Positions 12,361-25,031 of a stretch of DNA of 64,000 nt are shown here, in pieces. The translations under genes were made by a program, and so were the position numbers. The notes beneath the pieces were generated by a model, which saw nothing but the letters and a program-made list of their open reading frames with translations, ran no database searches and was not told where the DNA came from. The DNA comes from Pseudeuparius sepicola (lineage: Eukaryota; Arthropoda; Insecta; Coleoptera; Anthribidae), in the NCBI GenBank assembly GCA_963920635.1, contig OY987302.1, forward strand, positions 26,387,278 to 26,451,277. The letters are read 5' to 3'. Numbering within the stretch: the stretch's first letter is position 1; each line of letters starts with the position of its first letter.

Positions 12361-13649
12361 GAGCGTTGAAAGGGAAGGCGGCTACAATATTCTACCCAAT
12401 TAATCAACAAATTTGCAAATGTTAAGGCTAACCGAGACTTGTCAATTCACCAAATTACTCCACAAGTATTTCAAAACGTACGAGAAAAAATTGAATACAA
12501 TATTTACTATATATCACTGGGTGGTAGCTATTTTCAGCATTTAGTGAATGTGAATAGAACGATTGGTTCTTTTTTATAGATTTTTTTGGTAATTTTTAGA
12601 ATGGTTCATGGGAGACAAAAACTAGCGACGGTCGTTTAATGAAATACATTAGTAAGGGCGAGAAAAATTCCGGAACGGGTATCTTAATACGTATTTTCTT
12701 TGGTGGCCATCAATCGGAAAGATTGCGTGCATAAGGAAAAGAAATGGAAAATAAAATAATATAATAAGATAAAACAATAAATATTATTTATTCATAAAGT
12801 GTATTTTTATCGATTTACGACAAAAGTGCATTTTTGTGTAACATTGATCAGGAAATCTTCTAATAGTGTCTAAATTTCGATTACATCAGCTGCTTAGGAA
12901 CTGAGGAAAACCTGTGTGTTCGAAGATCATTGGAAAAACAAAAAAAAATTCAACTTGATATACCTACCTACCCGAAATTTCAAGTTTAAACTCGAAATTT
13001 CGAGTAAAAAAATCGTTCGTTTTGGAGGTCAAAAGAAGCGATTTTTAAGACCTTTAAAAAAAGTTCAGGTGAACATCTCCAAAAATGGAAACGTTATGGA
13101 TTTGTATACGTATAAAAGTAGACATATATGTTTAAATTTTACAGGAGCAATGGCAGTTTTGAGGACACTTTCAGTTGTCTTTGCAGGAGCAAATCCAGTT
13201 GAAAACATAATAAAAGATCACTTCATTTGACGGTTATTATTCTCAGATAATGACGTTTATTTTTGCAATTTTGGTGACGATTTATACATATACGGGTGCA
13301 TAGTTTTTTACGTTTTCATAAATAAATTAGAAGGAGTTCCGGGTACTTATTGTAAATACTTTGAAGTATATTTTGCATATGCATATTTGTAACAATCACA
13401 GCAGTGCCATTTTCATTACGAACAAATTTCATTCCAGACATTTTATAGGAAGTCATCCTGAAGAGTTGTTTAAGATTTTAATAAAATTAAGTGAAGAGAA
13501 TCTCTCGTAGGCGAAAACAGTGTTTATTGACATGCGGGTTTATTCATGAATGTCAAAACTTTTTTCTGTTAGATACCTGTCTAAGGACAGAAATTGTTTT
13601 TAATCTGAAGGAATTTTTTACAAAAAAATAGAGCATGTTGCCTCGGCCC

Positions 13650-13736
13650 TTAAACAACACCCTCAGCCAAAAAGTGCACTTACGCATCTTGAAATGTAGA
13701 TAGCTATTGCAGGAGCAATGGCAGTTTTGAGGACAC
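13650..13736 (+). repeat. Dispersed ~85-bp module, copy 1
   Basis: It contains TAAACAACACCCTCAGCCAA, AAGTGCACTTACGCA and GGAGCAATGGCAGTTTTGAG. The same order occurs at 15063-15142, and the last part alone at 13141-13168. No coding meaning is visible. Confidence 0.7.
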
Positions 13737-15062
13737 CTAAAATATTTTATGTTGTATGTCTACTAAAATGTATTTTCTTTGAATCGGTGGCAATCGGACA
13801 GAACTTTTGGATAAGGAAAAAATAGAAAATAAATTTCGATTTAGACGCTAAAGTGGTTGTTTTAGTCCACCCTACATTTTCAGCACGCTTGTTAGACTAA
13901 ATTTAATATGACATAACAGGCGCAGCCATATTGCGAAATATTATTTGTTGCAATTTTATAGCCAGTGAGTAGTAAAAGCACACAGATACTAACTCATTTT
14001 TTAAGTATAAATAGATATTTACTGTCTTTTGAAAATAAAAATACAATGTATTTATTACGCGCCCAAATAGCATGAGTTTTTTTACCCGCACGCTGTTTGA
14101 CATTAACAATTTTCAGTGACAAATGATAGGACGATTTAAGGCATTTTCAGAGAAGCCGAGAATTCATGACACAAGGTATTTTTGATAATACTTGAACTGT
14201 GGGACAATACAGGAATCACGGGGTGGAAAAAATATCTATTCTAAACATTCACTTCGCCCAAGCTAATATTTTTTTTGCATTCCATAAACAACGTTTGATT
14301 ATTATTATTTTACATATTATTTTTTTAAACATTCCCAAGGTTCCCAAAACTGCCAATCTATCCTACTCGCACTACACTTTTTTGTCAACTGGCAGTTTTG
14401 AGAACCTTTTTATAAAAATGGCCACCTCATTATAGGCTATTTAAATGATTTTTATGAATGATATATTATGTTGCATTGCATATTGAAGATTCGTTTATTT
14501 TGACGCGAGACTTTTTGCCAAGTCTGGAAGGGTGGGGTAATAGAAAAAATCACGGGACGGGAAAAATATTTATTACTATAGGGACGGTCATTTAAATAAG
14601 TATTTAATCGTACATATCTGAGAAAGTTTGGCTTGGAATTGGGTTTTCTTTTACTTTCTAAATTTACTAAGCACATAAGTTCAATCTAAAAGTACCGCGA
14701 AAAGGATTAATAATTATTGGAAACTAGAGAATACATCAAATATTATTATTATGCAGGGTGCAATTAAAATGCATGGCATATGTAGGTAATGGCGGATTCT
14801 ACGTCGCAAATTGACAAAAAATTTCATATACTGTGCTAAAAGGCAATGAAAAAATATGGAATATTTTAAACTGCAGTAAAACGGCTTCAGCGATTTGATA
14901 TACAGCCCTTGGTTTTAGTTTCATACAAACAGGTGGTGTGCATGCCATAGATTTTATTCTAATAGACGAACGCACAGGGGTGTACTTGGACCCCAGCGTC
15001 AAATAAGAGTGGCGTATGGGAAAAATCGACAGAAAGTTAATGAACTCTCGGGATACTTTTCT

Positions 15063-15142
15063 TTAAACAACCTCCTCAGCCAAAAAAGTGCACTTACGCA
15101 ATGTAAATCGCTATTACAGGAGCAATGGCAGTTTTGAGGACA
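15063..15142 (+). repeat. Dispersed ~85-bp module, copy 2
   Basis: This is the second copy of the module at 13650-13736. Related short forms occur at 13141-13168, near 14391 and, inverted, near 15742. The rest of 12.4-16.9 kb shows no convincing gene. Confidence 0.7.
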
Positions 15143-15760
15143 CATTCTGAAAAGTTTTGTCGATTTTAAGATTGTACAGTCTTTTTAGCGCAGTTCAGGA
15201 TCAATAAACTAAGGAAATAATAATCGTTGAGTGAAAGAATGTAATAAGAGGTACCTACACCCTCTGCCGAATCTCACCGCCAACAATCAAAGCTTGTCTA
15301 ACAACAATAATATCATCTTCATTGTTCTTGGACCAGTTTATGTTGTTGGCGTTGAGATTTGACAGCAGTTTCGGCTCTTTATATTCCTTCACTCAACGCT
15401 ATAATACAGCCTTTAAAATTAAACTCAAACATTTTTTTTTAGCATTTCATTATAAACAAAAAGTATATGTAGACTTATAATCGGACAAACCTAACAAAGT
15501 TTGGCTTGGAATTGAGTTCTAATCATCCATATTCCAAATTATTTTTCAGTGGTGGGGGTGGGGGTAACCCAATTTCCCCTCTAGTGCTGTCTAAAAGGAA
15601 CAGTGTTCTCAAAAGTGCCACAACATAAAAGATGTTGTTATGAGGACTGTCTCCAAATCTGCCTTTAGACATAATGGGCTTATGAGGACAGTCCTCACAA
15701 CCGCCAAGTGTCCCCGCAAGCACCGTTGCACACCATAAATCGTCCTCAAAACTGCCACTA

Positions 15761-15764
<4 letters not shown>

Positions 15765-15800
<36 letters not shown>
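15765..15800. repeat. (TA)n microsatellite
   Basis: An uninterrupted run of about 18 TA dinucleotides. Confidence 0.95.
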
Positions 15801-15806
<6 letters not shown>

Positions 15807-16921
15807 CATCACAGGTAATCAACAATATATTATGTACAAACTAATATATTTCCCACACCAAGGGGAACAGTAATTTTTGTTGTTTGGCTATACATTACTG
15901 GCAATTTAGGTTTGTGCATCGTAACAAAAATTTCATAAGTACGTCAATATTTCAGTCCATCTGTACATCAAGAACCTGATGATTTTCCTACACAGATTTC
16001 ACGAAGATTGTTGACTGTTGATTCAATATGACCTATAAAAGTTTGGCATCTTACTTTAGACAACATTCTGGTTTAAACAACGATAATACCTCAGATAATA
16101 CTCACGCATAAAATACCTACTTCAACATTCTATCAGCAATGAACTCCATATTCCATCAAGAATACTCAAGAAGCACATTGCAAGTCAGATATTATTTTTG
16201 TTTGCAACTGCTTAGTTTTCAGGTAGGTTTTCACTATTTTAGTGTGATCATATCATAAGTTTTGAAGCACTGGTCAACCATGGTCAACATCACTCATTAA
16301 GCATGAAGATCAATAATAATAAAAGTTCCACTTCTTTTCGGAAGACAATCGAGGTCCTATTAAATCCAAAACGTCGATTCGGAAGACCGGAGAAACACGG
16401 AGTCACTCACGGACCCACGCCTTCGGAGTTCGTAAACAAAACAATCGATTTGCGGCTATCGGCTATCCTTTTTAATCACAGATTCTCGATTCTCGTAACT
16501 GTCGGCTTGTTTATCTCATAGCAGTTTGATACATAATAATTATGTTATTGATAAATTGAACATAATTTTAGATAGATGCAAGAGGAAGGACGCTCAAATT
16601 TTAGGTTATGAAAAATTCGAAGTCAAACGCGGTCAATTGACAAATGACCAAAAATGACTTCGGTGGCCATCTTGAAATTGGTACTCCTGGTGGCGCCATC
16701 TACTTCAATGAGCAGGCCAGAAAGGACGCGAAGAGAGCCGTAAATCGTAGGAGGCCATGGCACAGGTCTTTAATATAGTATTGGTCCAGGTCAGACCAAT
16801 AATGACAGTTATGTAAATTGACAATACCATTGTTATGAGGATTATTTTCTACATTTTGTAAAACTTCAGCTGTCCTTTCGTTATTTGTAACAAGATTTTT
16901 CTTTAATTTCCAAAAGTTTTC

Positions 16922-17047
16922 TTATCCGGTTGGCTTCTGTTTGGATAACACTCCCTAAACAATCTTAGCGCGGCGCTGGCATTCTCTCTACATTCCCCAT
17001 AAATAATTAACATGTCGCATTTTTCTCGGTTAGTGTATTTAACCATT
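16922..17047 (-). pseudogene. DUF4817-type transposase N-terminus, fragment
   Basis: From an ATG at 17047 the minus strand reads about 42 residues of the DUF4817 pattern (MLIIYGECRENASAALRLF then CYPNRSQPD). This is the DNA-binding N-terminus of a mariner-like transposase. The C-terminal remnant of the same type at 17750-17965 is on the opposite strand, so the original element has been rearranged or was a foldback. Confidence 0.65.
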
Positions 17048-17131
17048 TTTTAAAAAATATGAAATGCACTACTGGATTCGTGGAAAACAAATCTGGTTTG
17101 ACATCTGCAATGTTTACGTGTTTATTAAATG

Positions 17132-17690
17132 AATTGAGATAGTATAGGGGGGAGACGCTATAATGGTACTTCGCCGTATGTTAGAAATGGGATCAGGGGG
17201 TGTGGCTAAGAGTAGTAACGATGTGGCTGACATTCCAGGGCCTGATTAAAGAGTATTCCTAGTAAAATTATAAAAAATGTAAAAAAACGAGAACTAACAA
17301 CGAAATCAAAAGCTGGGTTTAGTCAGTCAGTCAGTCATATACATACCTAGAGTAGTTATAAAGGTAATATTTTTCTTTTCATAAAGTACCAAAGTGGATA
17401 TTATAATTTATATTAATGCGGCCCTGTCTATTGTTTATGTTACCTGTGAAATGTTATTCCTGTAGATTTCTTATTGTCCACATTATTCCTACTCGTACAA
17501 CTCCGTACAGCGCACGACACCATTGTTTTAATTACTTTTTTTACACACTTAGTTCAAAATAGAAAATATATCTCACAAAAACTGCACATTTAACACTGAA
17601 CAACCAACTGACGCTAAAGCAGTAACTACGCGACGTAGGTGCTCCCGTTTGTGGTCACGTGACAGCTTCTCCCCCCATACTATCTCAATG
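17132..17690. mobile_element. hAT-like MITE with 8-bp target duplication
   Basis: The inverted ends share TTGAGATAGTATAGGGGGGAG with its complement and are flanked on both sides by ATTAAATG (17124-17131 and 17691-17698). An 8-bp duplication is usual for hAT elements. It is 559 bp with no coding domain, and lies between two transposase remnants. Confidence 0.7.
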
Positions 17691-17749
17691 ATTAAATGTA
17701 TTGCCTTTGTTTCCAAAGCCTAGGTACTTAGAATATATAGGTTGTAATT

Positions 17750-17965
17750 ATGGATAATAAAAAAGGCTTCTGCCTGTGGGGTTTTTTGAAAGAAATGGTT
17801 TATGCCGGACACATAGAGGATATGGCTGACTTAATCGACAAGATTTATACTAGCTGTGTATCCATCAACCGTCGCAGCCTACTAGCTTCGTGCAACCAGG
17901 AGTTAAGACGTCGTTTCGAGATATGCATTGCAGAAAATGGCAATATTTTCGAAAATCTGTTATAA
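17750..17965 (+). pseudogene. Mariner-like (DUF4817 type) transposase C-terminus, fragment
   Basis: It reads 71 residues beginning near FCLWGFLKEMVY and ending ENGNIFENLL. This matches the C-terminus of the transposase at 22682-23237 (FCIWGFMKAIVY ... VNGGLFEQLL). The region holding the catalytic triad is missing. The ATG used is only the first in the open frame. It is a remnant. Confidence 0.7.
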
Positions 17966-19166
17966 ATATCTTCAAATTAATTGTTTTTTTTTATATATTT
18001 TTCGTTAGTGTGATTATTAAAAAAAGGCTGTGTTGCATGGTGAATCGGTGTTTAATTACTCTAATACATTTTTAAACTTTTAAAAATTTTGCTCATTGTG
18101 TGGATATCACCATAGCTTTACTATTTGACATCTCAAAAACTATTAACTTTTTGAAATTTATTTATAGGACAAAAAAGCTTCAAATATAAACAGGGATTCA
18201 GAAAAAGTGCATTCCAAAATTTTTGCCATCAAATATTTTTTTCCGACGGCAGCTCCCTCTACAATTTGCTTTCAGAAAAATTAATTTTATGCCTTAATCG
18301 AAGCCTTTCGTAAGCTCTATCTGCAGCTTTTTTCAGAATTAAAATATCTTTCCCTCGCTGAGATATTAAGTCTTAGGTGAATCATCCTGTATAGGTAGAG
18401 TGCTGGACGATGTTTTTTATACATAGGATGCGCGAAAAATCTTTGACGAATTTAAAATCATAAAATAGTAAAATATAGAATAAATAGGCCCAGTGGACAT
18501 GCGCATACGGTCACCCTATATATGAATATTATAACATTCCATTATAAAATGATTATTTTAAAAAGAATCGAATGCTCGAATATAAAATCCCAGAAAAAAT
18601 ACGAATCAGAAGTGGCACTTGCTTTCGGCGCCTTTGATGTCGCGGTTCCAATTTCCCCTCTCGCGCATAGGAAATGAACTCTCCGCCGTTGACATCTGCG
18701 CATTGGCCACGCCCACCGTAGTTTGGACAGAGTAGAACTTGCCCATTGCGTTGGCACGGTCAGGTCCGGGCTATAGAAAATTTTGTTTTATATAGCAAAA
18801 TTAATTTTTAGAATAGTAAAGTTTTTTTCTGGGATTAGATCTAGTTAAATTTCAATCTCCAGAAGTGATTTTAAGTAGGTATTTTACTAATGAAAAAAAT
18901 ATAAATATTAATATTTTATTAAAGAGAAAAATACATTTTATTTATTGTACATGGAAATTTCACAATATTTCGTCTTATTTTATACTTACCTATATTAATT
19001 AGAAACAACTATGATTTAGGTTCAAGTGAACTATTCTACTTGGGTGGTTGAAATATTACAATATTTCAATCGACTTGCGTCAAAACTCATAGCTTGGCAA
19101 TTAATTTGTTTTTTTATATAGATCCATAACAATTATTATTTGCAAAATTGGTTGACCTTCGTATCA
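17966..19166. other. Transposon tail and unassigned sequence
   Basis: Up to about 18395 this resembles non-coding tail of the transposase remnant, ending at ATCATCCTGTATA, the complement of a TACAGG-type end. Beyond that I see no gene. Confidence 0.35.
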
Positions 19167-19173
19167 CTGGTAG

Positions 19174-19433
19174 CACAGAATAAATAGCTTTGCAACAGAA
19201 GCCTCCTTACGGACATGTGTCAGAAATAAGCGAGTCTCCATTTCAATTTACAGGAAGACAGACAGTATTTTAAGTATAAATTTGGTTCTAATACAATCTC
19301 TTTGCTATGTAGATTAACGTAAAATCAAATAAAATGCACATTATTAATATCTTTAGAAGATATTTCGCTAAAAAGCGAGTCTCCTTTTGACACATGTCTC
19401 TAAGGAATTGTCTGTATTACTCGTTAGTCTGTG
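19174..19433. mobile_element. MITE, CACAGAATAAATAGC family, copy 1 (7-bp TSD)
   Basis: A 260-bp element starting CACAGAATAAATAGCTT and ending AGTCTGTG, flanked on both sides by CTGGTAG (19167-19173 and 19434-19440). Copy 2 follows after 20 bp and is nearly identical. Confidence 0.85.
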
Positions 19434-19453
19434 CTGGTAGTAAAAAACGTTAT

Positions 19454-19713
19454 CACAGAATAAATAGCTTTGCAACAGAAGCCTCCTTACGGACATGTGT
19501 CAGAAATATGCGAGTCTCCATTTCAATTTACAGAAAGACAGACAGTATTTTAAGCATAAATTTGGTTCTAATACAATCTCTTCGCTATGTAGATTAATGT
19601 ACAATCAAATAAAATGCACATTATTCAAGTATTCAGAAGATATTTCGCTAAAAAGCGAGTCTCCTTTTGACACATGTCGCTAAAGAATTGTCTGTATAAC
19701 TCGTTAGTCTGTG
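19454..19713. mobile_element. MITE, CACAGAATAAATAGC family, copy 2 (7-bp TSD)
   Basis: The same 260-bp element as copy 1, flanked by ACGTTAT on both sides (19447-19453 and 19714-19720). The separate duplications show two independent insertions, not one tandem duplication. Confidence 0.85.
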
Positions 19714-20125
19714 ACGTTATTTATCAAAAATGTTTATTACTAAAATCTATAAAAAATTAAAAAACAATAGCACATATAAAATATAATACCTAAAAATACT
19801 AAAGATATTATAAACAACTTACGTACATATTGTGCACATGCACACTACAGGCATATCTACATGTTTATACATACATTATCAACTTTTTAAATAAATAATT
19901 TTTTAAAAATAATGACCCCTGGCAGCACTTATAAATGTTGTAAATTTCGAAGTTTATAATTTTTATTAGTTTTATTAGAAACAATATCACGATTTAAAAA
20001 TTTTAAAGAATAGATTCTAAATCTTACATAAAGGGATAATAAATAGGCATGATTAAAACTAGGGCATGGATGTTGATATGAAATGTTTTGCAGCTCATTT
20101 TTTAATTTCACACCAACATTTTCTT

Positions 20126-21863
20126 CTAAAGCAAACTTTGGAAAGAGGGTACAAAAATTAACTTCGAGAGTTTTAATATAATTGAGGAAATTATCAGGAG
20201 GTGAAAATAATGTCCAAAGGTTTCGTTACCACTTGATTTGTATGCTTTAAAATAACTAAAAAAATCAGTATCCCCTAATGTATGACGTTTACAATATTTA
20301 ATACAAACTTCACATGAATGTTGTTCCAAGCACTTTCTTAATAAATATCCACAAACATATGATATACTATTTGATTCATGTAGTTCGAAATCAATATAAT
20401 CTGGTGCCACCGCACTTAAATCAGAAAAAATAGATCTTGGATTTCCCCCAACAACTTTGTTGTAAATTTGTGTTGTTCGGTGGTTACATATGACAATAAT
20501 GAATCAAAATCCTCAATACAATTAGCCCCATCCGCGTGTTGGAAATAATTTAAACAAAATAATTTTTTGAAAGCCCTTTTGCATTGGATGGGGGTTGGAT
20601 TCAAGCAATTTCCCCCTTGCTGCCTAATAGTGCCGAAAAAATTTTCGAGACAATCTTGATTTAAGCGTCGAGTGTATAAGGAACTAAACTCTAAACAATG
20701 AAATTTTTCCCAAAGACCTAAAAATGAATTTATTGTGATTTGCCACCCTTTCAAAAATTTAACTTTATTGGTAACCTCTATATTTTGTTTTAAAATTTTA
20801 ATATTCTCAATATATGTAAACATTTCCTTTAAAAAATCGACTTGGTAATCTGCTCCTATAAAAGGTCTATTGTATTTCTTACTGCCTGATATTTTTGAGG
20901 AATTTAAGATATCAAATAACTTATAAATTTTTTTTACAAATGACACTGTAGCGTTTGCCGAAGGGGGGAATTGTCCGAATTCAATGAAGGAATTAAGTGC
21001 CGCAGCTACCGTTGCGCTGAAAACTTGGACGGCTAAACTAACCTTCAGTTTTTTAAAAGGACTCGGATTAATGTGTTCATCTGTTAATTTTGGACACAGC
21101 CGAAGAGCCAAAGGCTTATGTTTTTGTTTATTATAAATTTGGTCAATATACGTTTTATTTGTACATCCTTGATCAGACACTAACGCACTTACTAGTAATC
21201 CTACAGATTTAAGTTTCCTTATTGCTTCAAAAATAATAAATTTTAATTCCTCCCCTGAACAAGTATCAATAAAGAAATAAGCAACTGGTTGCTTCCACTT
21301 AGCAAATATTGCTCTAGCCATAATAGCTAAAACATATTTAGCAGGAGCATATCTTTTTTCCTTCAATGTATTATGAAAGCCAACAATGGTATCGGAAGAT
21401 CTATTGTAAAATAAAAAAAATTTAATGACATTTCGTCAATACAAAGAATGCACTGTTTTGAAGAACCCTCTAAATTTGTAGCTTTTGATTTAATAACCTC
21501 AAAAATGAAACTGTTAAGACCTGCAGTTATATGCCATTTGCTAGTTATTCTTTGAAGAGTGCTATTAGATGGCAAATAAAGTGGTTTCATTAAAAAAATT
21601 GTTTCATATCTGACGAGTAACGATATCCCTGTGGATCTTTTTTGGAATTTTCTAAACAATGCCTTACAAATAGTAGCATTGAAGCAGACAGTTTTTTCTC
21701 ACAAATGGCAAGAAATAGTTCGTCATTTATTTCAGTGTCGGCACTGTCGACAGCTTGCTCCAACTTCGGATGCAACTTTCTTTGGAGTTTTTTATTTGTA
21801 ACTTTAATAAATGCTTTCTCGGACTATGTGCACTCAAACTAAGAAGAGTTTGTTGACTAGCAT
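20126..21863 (-). pseudogene. P-element/THAP9-like transposase, catalytic exon, frameshifted
   Basis: This follows acceptor TTCTATTTTTAG and starts in the phase left by the exon at 25645-25830. Recognisable P-type segments come in order: a Lys-rich linker, CILCIDEMSL (first catalytic Asp), FFIDTCSGEELK, VSDQGCTNK (second Asp), LRLCPKLTDEHINP, VQVFSATVAAAL, QDCLENFFGTIR (Glu), and a C-terminal VCGYLLRKCLEQHSCEVC. P-type transposases make staggered cuts and use GTP. Between the DQG and LRLCPKLT motifs the usual stretch is missing, which suggests an in-frame internal deletion. The frame changes near 21800, 21600, 21400 and 20420, mostly at A/T runs. As read, it cannot make a full transposase. 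Confidence 0.75.
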
Positions 21864-21917
21864 CTAAAAATAGAATTATTCCATAACAAAATAAGTAATA
21901 CAAAAAAATACAATATA

Positions 21918-22093
21918 CACACACCCAAACTTATAATATGGAATCACTTAATATTTATTACAATTTATATTGTCGGGTTTTTCACATTTAACTGTTTTTG
22001 TTAGTAAACACTTCTGACTTTCCATGACATATAATTTTTTTGACAAAAAAAATTATCGCAAATAATGCGTGATGCCATATAAGTTTGGGTGTG
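21918..22093. mobile_element. 176-bp Tc1/mariner-type MITE
   Basis: The inverted ends CACACACCCAAACTTATA and complement are flanked by TA (21916-21917 and 22094-22095). It lies in the intron before the catalytic exon of the P-type gene. Confidence 0.75.
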
Positions 22094-22681
22094 TATACTA
22101 TAATAACAGTTTGTGAATATACAGGGTTAACTATCACTTAGTACAAAAATTTTTATGGCAGATAAAGAAAAATTAGACTTGCCAAAATAAATTTTCAAAA
22201 ATTTGTCTTAAGCCTAAAAAAATTTTTTTTCAAATTGTATTAAACCCCTCAAAAAACGCCGCCTATGGACGCCCGCGCGACATGTCTAAAAATTTCGCGT
22301 ATGTCAATAGCGCGGCGTTGCCACGTCTATCAATTTATCCGAGGATTCACCACAAAATTTCGATTTCCTTTTAAAAACGATTACTTTCTAAGGAACATGT
22401 AGAATGCCTATGAAACACCTACCTTACTGACATTTCCAGGATTGTTTGCACCATTTTCTGTTTTCTTGCTTTTTACATTAAAAGTCACACAACACAACAT
22501 TCACATTTTCTAAATCTGTTGGGGATCTCTTGGTTTCCCTCTGCTATTCCTTGTGTTTGAAGCGAGGTACTCAGCCTGACGACCACGACGAGGTAGATCC
22601 CCTCCGCCAGGAAAACCCCGAAGGGTAACCAAAAAATCACAACTGCACTAGCACACATTGCACAAATGCACATGCAAAGCA

Positions 22682-23942
22682 CTACAGTAGCTGTTCAAAG
22701 AGGCCGCCGTTAACTTCGATGCACAAATTCACTCGGTTAACTAAAGAAGTCTGGATACGTGCAAAAAGTCCATGATTATTCCGGATTTGAACAGCTGCAC
22801 CTTCAATTCGTTCACGTAACTGCTGCTCGTTGTCGATTTCCTGCTCGTACACAATCGCCTTCATGAATCCCCAAATACAAAAATCCATTGGATTCAAGTC
22901 TGGTGATCGCGGCGGCCATGCAATTGGCCCTCCTCTTCCGATCCAACGGTTGGGGCATTGGTCGTCTAAAAGTGCACGAACAGGTCTCGCAAAATGGGCT
23001 GGTGCACCATCGTGCATAAACCACATGTCATGCAGTACTTGTAGTGGCAAATTATCAAACAAAACATTTGTCAGAAAATACAAGTATCGTTCAGCGTTTA
23101 AATTTTCCGGTAGAATGTATGGTCCAATTAATCGATCTCCATAAACTCCTGCCCAAACATTGATGGAAAACCGACGTTGGAAATTAAACCGCCGAACAGC
23201 ATGTGGGTTCTCATCGGACCAAATATGGCTGTTGTGTCTAAAAAAAAACAACAAAAATTAGAAATATTCACAATTTTGGCGAAGGCGTTAGGATTGACAT
23301 AGCCAATTTTATAATAAATAAAAAAGATAATATGGAAGAGAGAAAGCTATAAGTAAGTAAAAATTTACATACGTGTAAACCCCAGCACGTGTGAAGCAGC
23401 ATTCGTCTGTCCAAAGAATGTTGAAAACAAAGTTTGGGTCTGGGCGATTCGATCACGTAGCCAAGTGCAGTAGGTCATTCTCACCGGAAAATCATTTGCT
23501 TCTAATGCTTGGACTTTTGTATGTGATAAGGGTGAAGGCCGTTTTCCCTTAGAATCCTCCATGCCTGTAAATAATTTTATTGTTACATTTTAAATTTTAT
23601 GTAGGTATTAGGTGCAAGCAAAGACAATCCCATCACATGGGATAGTCTTTGGTAGAAGTCAGTTTTATTGGTTTTATTTTACTTGCCTTGTTCTGAGATA
23701 TTCCCAATCTCCTTGCAATAGCTGTAGTGCTTATGGAAGGTTGCTCGCCCACCCCTTCGAGCTTGCAAAACACCAGTGTTTCGCATACGTTGTACAATGT
23801 TCACGAAAGTACGTGGGTTAGGCATATTTGCCCTGTTAGGAAAACGAATACGGTATTCTGCTGCAGCTCGATGTGCACTTTCATCGCATCTCCCGTACAT
23901 TATAACCATGTCCGTTAACTCGGCGTTCGAATACTCCGGCAT
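22682..23942 (-). pseudogene. Mariner-like DD34D transposase with N-terminal DUF4817, three exons, frameshifted
   Basis: Exon 1 starts at the ATG at 23942 and carries the DUF4817 pattern (MVIMYGRCDESAHRAA..FPNRAN) and a second helix-turn-helix in another frame (STTAIARRLGISQNKA). Exon 2 is about 23564-23373, with acceptor TTACAG and donor GTATGT, and holds the first catalytic Asp (WTDECCF). Exon 3 is 23237-22682 and holds HDGAPAHF (second Asp) and SPDLNPMDF (third), the DD34D arrangement of mariner-like enzymes, ending VNGGLFEQLL. The frame shifts in exon 1 near 23748 (G run) and in exon 2 near 23440. The product would cut and paste the element at TA sites. As read it is inactive, but it is the best-preserved member of this family in the window. 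Confidence 0.75.
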
Positions 23943-24051
23943 TTTCACAAAGACGCTGAACGATTTGCCGCGAAAATCAAGACCAAACTGGGAAATAACG
24001 CCATGTTACATTCGCAAATGCCCTCCGTCGGCTACTAGCCAAACTTGAAAA

Positions 24052-25031
24052 GGTTTGTTCCAACAGGACCAATAACCGTGCTCAAGCACGTTCAGCGCAT
24101 GCGCACTACCCCACTGGCTGTTCCAACTGAATTATGTACCTACCGACACGGGACGATACACGCACTGTTCCAGCCGATTTATGGATCATTTGTGTATCGT
24201 CCTTGTACGATAAAAACGGTCCCTGGTCTAAAGCAATAACCGCGTGTACTGACATGCGCAGTGTATAGTCATGTGACAGAGATAAACAATAACCTCATAT
24301 TTTTGTTTTTACTTAGATGGTTTTAAATCGATGGCTGGGATCGTGTTTTTTATTTCTTGTTGGTTTTTGGCTTGTTGGGTAGGGCGGGGAATCGTTGAAC
24401 AATAATTTTTTAGAGTGAAGAGTGAGGTTAGCCCACCGAACATTCGGTTAGCCACATATTAAACACGCAGGTTAGGTGCGGTCACAAAACGTGATTTGGT
24501 CGATTTGATTCACAATCCGTTCCATCTGAAATTTTCTTTGGGATCGCACATGAACGGTGCAAAACTAGCACATGCGTTCTTTAAGGGTTATCATCTAGTT
24601 CATGTACAGTTCTGTGACGGTACGTAAATTCGAGTTGGAACAAATGATCCCAAAGAAAATTTCAGATGGAACGGAAAAATTGTTCAACGATTCCCCGCCC
24701 TACCCAACAAGCCAAAAACCAACAAGAAATAAAAAACACGATCCCAGCCATCGATTTAAACCTATCTACGTAAAAACAAAAATATGATGTTAATGTTTAT
24801 CTCTGTCACACGACCATACACTGCGCATGTCAGTACACGCGGTTATTGCTTTAGACCAGGCACCGTTTTTATCGTACAAGGACGATACACAAATGATCCA
24901 TAAATCGGCTGGAACAGTGCGTGTATCGTCCCGTGTCGGTAGGTACATAATTCAGTTGGAACAGCCAGCGGGGTAGTGCGCATGCGGTGAACGTGCTTGA
25001 GCACGGTTATTGGCCCTGTTGGAACAAACCT
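24052..25031. mobile_element. Palindromic (foldback) element inside the mariner-like element
   Basis: The left arm (24052 to about 24400, beginning GGTTTGTTCCAACAGG) recurs inverted at about 24650-25031. The arms contain GTGCTCAAGCACG hairpins and TAAATCGATGGCTGG. A ~120-bp stretch in the left centre has no partner. The frames in the two arms are mirror images and not genes. Confidence 0.75.

Noticed and set aside
12095..12410. GC-rich overlapping ORFs on both strands
   Set aside because: Internal repeats explain the open frames and no domain or start context supports them.
15523..15825. ORF with a YIYIYI run
   Set aside because: It is translation of the TA microsatellite.
18542..18757. Arg-rich minus-strand ORF
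   Set aside because: Part of its sequence recurs as a non-coding repeat near 50986, and there is no domain.
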